Part shown: positions 1-5,458 of the stretch, piece by piece
Position numbering within the stretch: the first letter of the stretch is position 1
Layout of the letters: every line of letters starts with the position of its first letter
NCBI GenBank assembly: GCA_024636105.1
Contig: JAGXHO010000068.1
Coordinates: 1-9,307 of the forward strand
Direction: 5' to 3'
From: Trueperaceae bacterium
GTDB taxonomy: Bacteria; Deinococcota; Deinococci; Deinococcales; Trueperaceae
DNA: 9,307 nucleotides
Position numbers and translations under genes: made by a program
The notes under the pieces: generated by a model
The model's input: the letters and a program-made list of their open reading frames with translations, nothing else
What the model was told of the DNA's origin: nothing
The model's database searches: none

Positions 1-126
1 ATCCAGCGCGCCGACTTCCCCCTCGTGCAGGTGACCGTGATGCTCGCGGCCCTCGCCTTCGTCGTCGTCAACCTGCTCGTCGACGTCACGTACTCGCTGC
101 TCGACCCACGGATCCGGTACGGGTGA
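1..126 (+). CDS. ABC transporter permease, DppB/OppB type (C-terminal fragment)
   Basis: Only the last 41 codons lie in the window; the gene begins upstream. The reading frame runs from base 1 to a TGA at 124-126. It encodes a hydrophobic segment (roughly VTVMLAALAFVVVNLLVDV) followed by YSLLDPRIRYG. A last membrane helix with an N-L-L-V-D motif and a terminal 'LDPRIRY' is the usual C-terminus of the first permease (DppB/OppB/NikB) of peptide/nickel/opine ABC importers. It would sit in the cytoplasmic membrane as partner of the DppC-type permease encoded immediately downstream. The substrate cannot be told from this fragment. The solute-binding protein and ATPases are presumably outside the window. 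Confidence 0.87.
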   Translation: MQRADFPLVQVTVMLAALAFVVVNLLVDVTYSLLDPRIRYG

Positions 127-133
127 GGTGACC

Positions 134-1012
134 ATGGACGCGCCGTCGACCCTCACGACCTCGGCGCCGCGCGCCTCGCGGCGCGGCAGCAAGGTGTTGC
201 GCCGATTCCTGCGCCACCCGGGCGGCATGCTCGGCTTCCTGATGCTGAGCTTCCTGATCCTGGTCGCGCTGTTCGCGCCGGTGGTCGCTCCGTACGACCC
301 GCTCAAGGTCGACCCGATCAACGCCCTGCTGCCGCCTTCGGCGGAGCACTGGATGGGCACCGACACCCTCGGGCGCGACATGACGAGCCGCGTGATCTTC
401 GGTGCCCGCATCTCGCTGCGCCTGGGCATCGTCTCCGTCGCCATCGCCATGAGCCTCGGGGTCTTCCTCGGGGTCCTGGCTGGGTACCTCGGCGGTCGCA
501 CCGACGCGATCGTCATGCGCGTCGTCGACATCCTGCTCGCCTTCCCGTCGCTCGTCCTCGCGCTGATCGCGGTGTTCGCCCTCGGGCCCGGGCTCACGAA
601 CGCGATGATCGCGGTCGGGATCTCGTCCATCCCCGTCTACGCGCGCATCACCCGCGCCGAAGTGCTCTCGGCCAAGGAGAACCTCTACGTGCAATCCGCT
701 CAAGCGCTCGGCGCCCCCGCCAGCGGCATCATGTTCCGCCACATCCTCCCGAACATCATCGCGCCGAACATCGTCATGGGCGCGCTCGGCACCGGCAGCG
801 CGATCCTCGCCGGCGCCGCGCTCTCGTTCCTCGGCCTCGGCGCCCAGGCGCCGCTCCCGGAGTGGGGGCTCATGCTCAGCCAAGGGCGCGGCTTCATGTC
901 GTTGGCTTGGTGGCTGACGGTGTTCCCCGGGGTGGGGATCATGGCGACCGTGATGTCGATGAACCTCCTGGGCGACGGCTTGCGCGACGTGCTCGACCCG
1001 AGGCTCGGCTGA
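134..1012 (+). CDS. ABC transporter permease, DppC/OppC type
   Basis: Second membrane subunit of a peptide/nickel/opine-type ABC importer, 292 aa from ATG 134, normal for the family. A basic N-terminus (residues 14-28) leads into a first helix (about 31-52). Then come the OppC_N-type 'APYDP' (52-56) and the signature GTDTLGRDMTSRVIFGAR (75-92), several membrane segments, and the EAA loop around 176-212 (EVLSAKENLYVQSAQALGA, then RHILPN), which contacts the ATPase. LSFLGLGAQAPLPEWG (230-245) and a terminal NLLGDGLRDVLDPR are also typical. I prefer ATG 134 because GAGG at 125-128 lies 5 bases upstream; GTG 128 in the same frame adds two residues and cannot be excluded. It follows the DppB-type gene by 7 bases. 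Its TGA shares one base with the next ATG, suggesting co-transcription and coupled translation with the amidohydrolase. The substrate is unknown. Confidence 0.96.
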   Translation: MDAPSTLTTSAPRASRRGSKVLRRFLRHPGGMLGFLMLSFLILVALFAPVVAPYDPLKVDPINALLPPSAEHWMGTDTLGRDMTSRVIFGARISLRLGIVSVAIAMSLGVFLGVLAGYLGGRTDAIVMRVVDILLAFPSLVLALIAVFALGPGLTNAMIAVGISSIPVYARITRAEVLSAKENLYVQSAQALGAPASGIMFRHILPNIIAPNIVMGALGTGSAILAGAALSFLGLGAQAPLPEWGLMLSQGRGFMSLAWWLTVFPGVGIMATVMSMNLLGDGLRDVLDPRLG

Positions 1013-2541
1013 TGGGGCCCGACTCCGGGAGTGGCGAGCGCGTCGTCCGCATCCGTGGCGGCACGGTCGTCGGCTACGACGCAGCGCGCGGCGGTCACGA
1101 GCTGATCGACGGCGGCGAGGTGGTATTCCAGGGCGACCGCATCGTCCACGTCGGCGGCCGCTACGCTGGCCCGGTCGACGAAGAGGTCGACGCCCGCGCC
1201 CACCTGGTGATGCCCGGGCTCGTGGACGCCCACGCGCTCATGGACATCGGTATCCACCTGCTGCTGTGGGACCGTGAGCGCGATCACGGCTACCGGCCGC
1301 GCTCCTACGTCGAGGGCGAAGGGTACGCGTTCACGCCCGACCAGGTCGAGGCCGGCGCCGAGGCGATGCTCTCCATGCTGCCGCGCTCCGGGGTCACGAC
1401 CTTCTGCGGCGTGAACGCGATGGCGCTCAAGCGCTGGCACGACGAGCCGTGGGAGCCGCCGCTGTACGCGCGCGTCGCGGAGCGGCTCGGGTTGCGCGCC
1501 TACCTCAGCCACCACTTCCGTTCGCGTGTTCCGATCGTCGACGATCCCCACACCGACGTGCTCGAGGACGAACGCATCGGCCACCAGGGCCTCGCGCACG
1601 GCGTCGAGTTCGTGCAGCGGGCGCAGCGCGGCGAGTTCGGGCCGCGGGTCCACGGCCTGCTCTTCCCGTACACCCAGGACACGGTGAGTCCGGAGCTCTT
1701 CCGCGCGGTCCGGGCCGCGGCCGACGAACTGGGCGTCGGGTGGCGGACGCACTTTGCGCAGTCGCCCGGCGAGCTCGAGGCCACCCTCGCGCGCACCGGC
1801 CGCACCCCCGTCGAGCACCTCCACGAGCTGGGCGTCCTGGGCCCAGATGTGCTGCTCACGCACTGCCTCTACGGCCGCGGGCACGCCGGCGGTCCGTGGG
1901 TGTCCGACGACGAACTGTGCCTGCTCGCCGAGACCGGCGCGAACGTGGGTCACACGCCGTGGATCTACCTGTTCGGTGGGCGTGTGATGTACGATCTGGG
2001 CCGCTACCGGCGCGCCGGCGTGAACGTCGTGATCGGCACCGACACCTACCCGGGCGACATGCTCCAGGAAATGCGCACCGCCGCCCAGATGGGCAAGGTC
2101 GCCACGAACCGGGACGGCGCCCGTTCCGGCGACGCCTCGCTCGCGTCGACGGCCGCCATGGCCTTCGACGCGGCGACCCTGGGCGGTGCCCGCTTCCTCG
2201 GGCGCGACGACCTGGGTCGACTCGCACCCGGCGCCAAGGCCGACGTCGTGCTCGTCCGCACCGACACCGCCTCCTTCGCGCCGACCCTCGACCCGATCCG
2301 CAGCCTCGTGTACTACGCGTCGTTCCGCGACGTCGAGCACGTCTGGGTCGACGGCCGCCGGGTGCTCGAAGGGGGCCGCGTGCCGGGCGTCGACGAGGCC
2401 GAGGTGAACGCGCGCATGGGCTCGCTGCTCGGCGACGTCGCCGAGCTGCTCGAGCGCTGGGACGCCGGCGGCCGCGCGCGCCCCGCGGCCGAGCGCTGGG
2501 CGCCCGCCTACCCGCGCCGGTCGGTCACCGGCTCGGCGTGA
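1012..2541 (+). CDS. Amidohydrolase, ATZ/TRZ (chlorohydrolase/deaminase-like) type, atypical metal site
   Basis: A 509-aa cytoplasmic enzyme of the amidohydrolase superfamily (metal-dependent hydrolase, TIM barrel plus small beta domain). The start ATG shares its A with the TGA of the permease gene. The N-terminal beta region carries VRIRGGTVVGYD (21-23 end) and VVFQGDRIVHVG (37-48). MPGLVDAH then ends at H74. Further along are THFAQ (H247, strand 5), LLTHC (H284, strand 6), NVGHTP (H314) and GTDTYPGDMLQEMR (D344, strand 8), ending with LGRDDLGRLAPGAKADV (396-412) and HVWVDGRRVL. The expected H-x-H after strand 1 is H74-A-L76, so the second His is missing. The usual H-x-x-E of strand 5 is H247-F-A-Q250. 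The protein at 3992-5458 shows the same two departures, so this is a subfamily trait and not a sequencing error. The family removes amino, halide or alkylamino groups from rings, but with this site the reaction cannot be predicted. Adjacency to the importer suggests it acts on the imported compound. Confidence 0.93.
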   Translation: MGPDSGSGERVVRIRGGTVVGYDAARGGHELIDGGEVVFQGDRIVHVGGRYAGPVDEEVDARAHLVMPGLVDAHALMDIGIHLLLWDRERDHGYRPRSYVEGEGYAFTPDQVEAGAEAMLSMLPRSGVTTFCGVNAMALKRWHDEPWEPPLYARVAERLGLRAYLSHHFRSRVPIVDDPHTDVLEDERIGHQGLAHGVEFVQRAQRGEFGPRVHGLLFPYTQDTVSPELFRAVRAAADELGVGWRTHFAQSPGELEATLARTGRTPVEHLHELGVLGPDVLLTHCLYGRGHAGGPWVSDDELCLLAETGANVGHTPWIYLFGGRVMYDLGRYRRAGVNVVIGTDTYPGDMLQEMRTAAQMGKVATNRDGARSGDASLASTAAMAFDAATLGGARFLGRDDLGRLAPGAKADVVLVRTDTASFAPTLDPIRSLVYYASFRDVEHVWVDGRRVLEGGRVPGVDEAEVNARMGSLLGDVAELLERWDAGGRARPAAERWAPAYPRRSVTGSA

Positions 2542-3686
2542 GGGCCGATCGCCGCCAGCAGCGCGTCGGCCACCTCGTCCACCTGGGCCACGCTCAGGAA
2601 CGGGTGCGAGGGGAGCGCCAGCATCGTGTCGCAGAAGGCTTCGGTGAGCGGCAGGTCGCCGCGGCGGTACCCCAGGTCGCGCGTGCACGCGTCGAGGTGG
2701 TTGGCCGGCAGGTAGGGGAGGGTGACCTCGATGCCGGCGCGGCGGAGCTCGGCGTAGACGCGATCGCGATCGGGGACCCGGACGACCACGACCCGCCACG
2801 TGGGCGACGCGGTCGCGGGCGCGGCCTGCACCCGCACGGCGGTACCGGCGAAGCGCGCCGCGTAGCGGTCGTGGTGCGACCGGCGCACCGCCAAGTCCTC
2901 GTCGAGGCGCGCCATGCGCACGAGCAGCACCGCAGCCTGCACGGTGTCGAGCCGCTCGTTGAAGCCGACCTCGACGGTGGCGCCCGGCATCGCCGCGGGA
3001 TCGACGTCCGCGTCCGGGTACGGGCTGCGCTCGCGGCCGTAATGGCGGAGCCGCTGCAGGCGCGCGTGCAGCGCGTCGTCGTCGGTGGTGATCACCCCGC
3101 CGCTGCCGATGCCGCCGAGCACCTTGGCCGGCGCCGTGCTGAACGCCCCGACGTCGCCCCACGCGCCGATCGGCCGACCCTGGAAGGTCGCGCCGGTCGC
3201 CAACGCCGCGTCCTCGAGCACCGCGACCCCGTGGGCGCGGGCGACCTCGACGATCGCGTCCATCTGGGCAGGGACGCCGTAGAGGTGCACCGGGAGCACC
3301 GCCTTGGTGCGGGGCCCGAGGCACGCGGCCAGCGCGGCCGGGTCGAGGTTGTAGGTGTCTGCGTCGATCTCGGCGTACACGGGCCGCGCCCCGGCGTGGA
3401 GGATCGCGAGCGTGGTGGGCACGTCGGAGTTGGCGACGGTGACCACCTCGTCGCCGGGCCCGACGCCGAGCGCTTTGAGGCCGAGCAGCATGGCCGCGGT
3501 GCCCGACATCACCGCGACGGCGTGGCGCACGCCGCACAAGTCGGCGAACGCCCGCTCGAAGGCGGCGACCTCGGGGCCCATGATCGGCGTGCCGCGCTCC
3601 AGCACCCCGCGGATCGCCGCGTCGGTCGCTCTTTGGTCGCGGCGGTAGTAGGCGGCGTGGTCGAAGTGCGGGATGCGCATGGGCAT
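2508..3686 (-). CDS. DegT/DnrJ/EryC1-family PLP-dependent aminotransferase
   Basis: A 392-aa fold-type I PLP enzyme on the opposite strand, of normal family length. It has MGPEVAAFERAFADL (36-50), SGTAAMLLGL (61-70), GVGPGDEVVTVAN (74-86), KAVLPVHLYGVPAQMDAI (128-145), VLEDAALATGATF (156-168; E158-D159 holds the PLP pyridine ring) and FSTAPAKVLGGIGSGG (182-197) with the PLP-binding lysine at K188. GFNERLDTVQAA (241-252) is also typical. The family usually transfers an amino group from Glu or Gln to a keto-sugar, or makes AHBA-type compounds. No nucleotide-sugar genes are visible here, so a sugar role is not supported by context. The first ATG (3686) is chosen because GAGGAG lies 10 bases upstream; a second ATG at 3680 is possible. 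It ends with TAG at 2508-2510, inside the convergent amidohydrolase gene (34-bp overlap), and is divergent from the operon that follows. Confidence 0.94.
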   Translation of the reverse strand: MPMRIPHFDHAAYYRRDQRATDAAIRGVLERGTPIMGPEVAAFERAFADLCGVRHAVAVMSGTAAMLLGLKALGVGPGDEVVTVANSDVPTTLAILHAGARPVYAEIDADTYNLDPAALAACLGPRTKAVLPVHLYGVPAQMDAIVEVARAHGVAVLEDAALATGATFQGRPIGAWGDVGAFSTAPAKVLGGIGSGGVITTDDDALHARLQRLRHYGRERSPYPDADVDPAAMPGATVEVGFNERLDTVQAAVLLVRMARLDEDLAVRRSHHDRYAARFAGTAVRVQAAPATASPTWRVVVVRVPDRDRVYAELRRAGIEVTLPYLPANHLDACTRDLGYRRGDLPLTEAFCDTMLALPSHPFLSVAQVDEVADALLAAIGPHAEPVTDRRG

Positions 3687-3696
3687 GGGGGCTCAG

Positions 3697-3702
3697 CTCC
3701 TC
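3697..3702 (-). promoter_or_regulatory. Ribosome binding site of the DegT-family gene
   Basis: CTCCTC on the + strand reads GAGGAG on the - strand. It lies 10 bases before ATG 3686 and 16 before the alternative ATG 3680. This favours 3686 as the start, although the spacing is a little long. Confidence 0.55.
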
Positions 3703-3723
3703 GTGGGTGGGTCGGACCGCGTC

Positions 3724-3729
3724 AGCCTA
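3724..3729 (-). promoter_or_regulatory. Candidate -10 element for the DegT-family gene (weak)
   Basis: On the - strand this reads TAGGCT, which fits the actinobacterial TANNNT pattern. It would put transcription start about 30 bases before ATG 3686, leaving room for the GAGGAG site. No TTGACA-like -35 is visible at 16-18 bp; that position falls inside the 18-bp palindrome. One hexamer of this looseness can occur by chance. Confidence 0.2.
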
Positions 3730-3738
3730 ATCGGGGCG

Positions 3739-3756
3739 GCGCCCTGCGCAGGGCGC
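3739..3756. repeat. Perfect 18-bp palindrome, candidate operator
   Basis: The sequence GCGCCCTGCGCAGGGCGC equals its own reverse complement over all 18 bases; the flanking pair (G 3738 and G 3757) breaks the symmetry. It lies between two divergent genes and would overlap the -35 region of the candidate DegT promoter, as expected for the binding site of a dimeric repressor or activator. It has no loop and no following T-run, so a rho-independent terminator is unlikely. In DNA this GC-rich, chance palindromes are more common than usual, so the regulatory role is inferred. Confidence 0.4.
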
Positions 3757-3894
3757 GTCGCGCGGTACGCCCGGAACCCCGCACGGTCCACGGCCCCCCA
3801 CCCCGAGCCGCGCACGCCGGTCCGCATGCCCTCCGCCGCCACCGACCCCGCACCCCCACCGTCCCTGCGCGCGCCGTTCGCCTTCGCGCCTTCC

Positions 3895-3900
3895 AAGGAG
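3895..3900 (+). promoter_or_regulatory. Strong Shine-Dalgarno before the short leader ORF
   Basis: AAGGAG lies 5 bases before ATG 3906, the best ribosome binding site in the window. It is about 90 bases too far upstream to serve the GTG start of the amidohydrolase at 3992 directly, so it points to translation beginning at 3906. Confidence 0.55.
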
Positions 3901-3905
3901 TCACG

Positions 3906-3995
3906 ATGCCGCACCCCAGCGCCCGAACCGCCCGACCCACCCCTAGCTCCGCGCACGCCACGGCGCCCCGCGCCGCCCTCGGGGGCCGGGCGTGA
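3906..3995 (+). CDS. Possible 29-residue leader ORF coupled to the second amidohydrolase
   Basis: ATG 3906 follows AAGGAG by 5 bases and opens a 29-codon frame ending in TGA 3993-3995. That stop overlaps the GTG start (3992-3994) of the amidohydrolase as GTGA. The peptide begins MPHPSARTARP and is made mainly of Ala, Pro, Arg, Ser and Thr. It has no hydrophobic segment or recognisable domain, and no run of one amino acid of the kind used in attenuation. The downstream GTG has only a poor site of its own (a G-run at 3981-3990), so ribosomes loaded at AAGGAG may translate this ORF and restart at the GTG. The function would then be coupling or control of the operon, not the peptide itself. Short open frames are frequent at this GC content, so the support is the ribosome site and the overlap, not the codons. 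Confidence 0.42.
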   Translation: MPHPSARTARPTPSSAHATAPRAALGGRA

Positions 3996-5458
3996 AGCGG
4001 CGCCTGATCGGCGGCTGGGTGGTGGGCTGGACCGGCTCGGACCACGAGCTCCTCGAGGGTGGCTGCGTCGTGCTCGATGGCGACCGCGTCGTCTTCGTCG
4101 GCTTCCCCGACGACCCGGCTTGCCCGGCGGCCGACGAGGACCTCCAGCTGCCCGGGCGCCTCATCTCGCCGGGCCTGATCAACCTCCACTGCATCGCCAA
4201 CATCGATTTGCAGCCGTTGCGGATCGACGTGGACGCGGTCGCGTACCCCAAGAGCCGTGCCTGGTTCGACGGCACCGAGGAAGTGTTCAGCGACGCCCAG
4301 TTCGAGACGTCGGCGCGCTTCGCGGTCGCGACGCTCCTGCGCAACGGCAGCACGACGTTCTCGAACGTGACCACCATGGCGAGCAAGCGCTACGAAGACC
4401 CCGAGGTCGAACCGATCGCGCTGGCGCGCGCGGCCGCGGACTTGGGCGCGCGCGGGTACGTGGCGCACAACTTCCAGGACCACAGCCGGTACGACGACAA
4501 GGACGGCACGAACCACCTGGTCTTCGACGCGGCCAAGGGGAAGCCGGGGCTCGACCGCGCGGTGGCGCTCGTCGAGCGCCTGGCGCGCGAGTTCGACGAC
4601 CGCGTCCAGGGCTTCCTGTTCCCGTACACGACCGAGACGTGCTCCGACGACCTGCTTCGAGCCGCCCGCGACGCCGCAGCCGACCTCGGGGTCACGCTGC
4701 GGTCGCACTTCGCGCAGCACGCCGTGGAGGCGCGCGGTTGGCTCGAGCGCGAGGGAATCAGCCCGGTCGAGCGCATGGACCGGCTCGGCATCCTCGGACC
4801 CAAGACCACGCTCACGCACGCGATCTTCCTGCGCGGCCACCCCGACGTGGGCCACGGCACCATGGACGGCGACCTGAAGCTCCTCGCCGACAGCGGCACG
4901 AACGTCGCCCACTGCCCGATCGTCTTCTCGCGCCGCGGCGAGGTCCTTCGCTCGTGGGAGCGCTACCGCCGCGCCGGCATCAACCTGGCGCTCGGCACCG
5001 ACACCGCCCCGGCCGACATCCTCGGCGAGATGCGCATGGCGGCCACGCTCGCGAAGGTGGTCGACGAGGACCCGCTCGCCGGCAGCGCCGCTTCGGTCTT
5101 CCACGCGGCCACGGTGGGTGGCGCCACCGCGCTGGGGCGCGACGACCTGGGGCGCCTGGCGCCCGGGACCAAGGCGGACGTGAGCGTCTTCGACCTGCGC
5201 TCGCTGCAGCTGGGCGTGATCGACTGCCCGATCAAGGCGCTCGTCCACTACGGGAGCGGCGCCGACGCAGAGCACGTCTTCGTCGATGGCGCCTGGGTGG
5301 TCAAGGACCGCGACGTGGTGGCGATCGACGACGGCGCGATCCTCGACGAGGCGCAGGCGGCGTGGGGCGATTACAAGGTGGGGCTCGCGGCCCGCGACCC
5401 GCGCGGGCGCGACGCCACCGAGATGTACCCGACCGCGTACCCGGTTCGGCGTCGATGA
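3992..5458 (+). CDS. Amidohydrolase, ATZ/TRZ type, paralogue of the 1012-2541 gene
   Basis: A 488-aa enzyme related over its full length to the protein at 1012-2541. GTG is taken as start because the product then begins with a family-typical strand (KRRLIGGWVVGW) followed by CVVLDGDRVVFVG (25-37). Key sites are SPGLINLH ending at H66, RSHFAQ (H239), TLTHA (H276), NVAHCP (H307) and LGTDTAPADILGEMR (D337), then LGRDDLGRLAPGTKADV (381-397) and HVFVDGAWVV. As in its paralogue, the second metal His after strand 1 is absent (H66-C-I68) and the strand-5 H-x-x-E is H239-F-A-Q242. Shared blocks include LFPYT before strand 5 and YRRAG before the strand-8 Asp. It is the first full-size gene of an operon, and its TGA overlaps the next ATG by 4 bases. 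It may act on a related or subsequent intermediate to the one handled by its paralogue. Substrate and reaction are unknown. Confidence 0.93.
   Translation: MKRRLIGGWVVGWTGSDHELLEGGCVVLDGDRVVFVGFPDDPACPAADEDLQLPGRLISPGLINLHCIANIDLQPLRIDVDAVAYPKSRAWFDGTEEVFSDAQFETSARFAVATLLRNGSTTFSNVTTMASKRYEDPEVEPIALARAAADLGARGYVAHNFQDHSRYDDKDGTNHLVFDAAKGKPGLDRAVALVERLAREFDDRVQGFLFPYTTETCSDDLLRAARDAAADLGVTLRSHFAQHAVEARGWLEREGISPVERMDRLGILGPKTTLTHAIFLRGHPDVGHGTMDGDLKLLADSGTNVAHCPIVFSRRGEVLRSWERYRRAGINLALGTDTAPADILGEMRMAATLAKVVDEDPLAGSAASVFHAATVGGATALGRDDLGRLAPGTKADVSVFDLRSLQLGVIDCPIKALVHYGSGADAEHVFVDGAWVVKDRDVVAIDDGAILDEAQAAWGDYKVGLAARDPRGRDATEMYPTAYPVRRR

Larger units (their letters stand above)
3687..3905. 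other. Divergent intergenic region between the DegT gene and the second amidohydrolase operon
   Basis: This 219-bp stretch is the only sizeable non-coding region. From left to right it holds the ribosome binding site of the DegT gene (- strand), a weak -10-like hexamer for the same gene, a perfect 18-bp palindrome, then about 140 bp of C-rich sequence with no motif I recognise. It ends in a strong Shine-Dalgarno for the + strand. I see no convincing promoter hexamers for the + strand operon. The reading frame open through this region is only an effect of the high GC content. Confidence 0.7.

Noticed and set aside
862..1011. Earlier start for the first amidohydrolase
   Set aside because: The extra 50 codons lie inside the DppC-type permease gene and encode no family sequence. 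ATG 1012 overlaps the permease stop and gives the normal N-terminus.
700..3537. A 945-codon open frame on the - strand
   Set aside because: It is antisense to the permease and first amidohydrolase and out of frame with the DegT gene. The product is Arg/Gly/Ala/His-rich with no recognisable domain. Long empty frames are expected at this GC content.
3739..3756. The palindrome as a rho-independent terminator
   Set aside because: It has no loop-forming spacer and no T-run on either side, and it lies upstream of both flanking genes.
3757..3890. Promoter for the + strand operon
   Set aside because: I found no TANNNT hexamer with a matching -35 in this C-rich stretch, so no promoter is listed although one must exist here or further upstream.
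3673..5454. Possible N-terminal extension of the allantoinase-like protein
   Set aside because: The frame is open upstream of 5455 but crosses the divergent intergenic region and the second amidohydrolase, and reads as Arg/Pro-rich noise. ATG 5455 with the ATGA overlap gives a normal family N-terminus.
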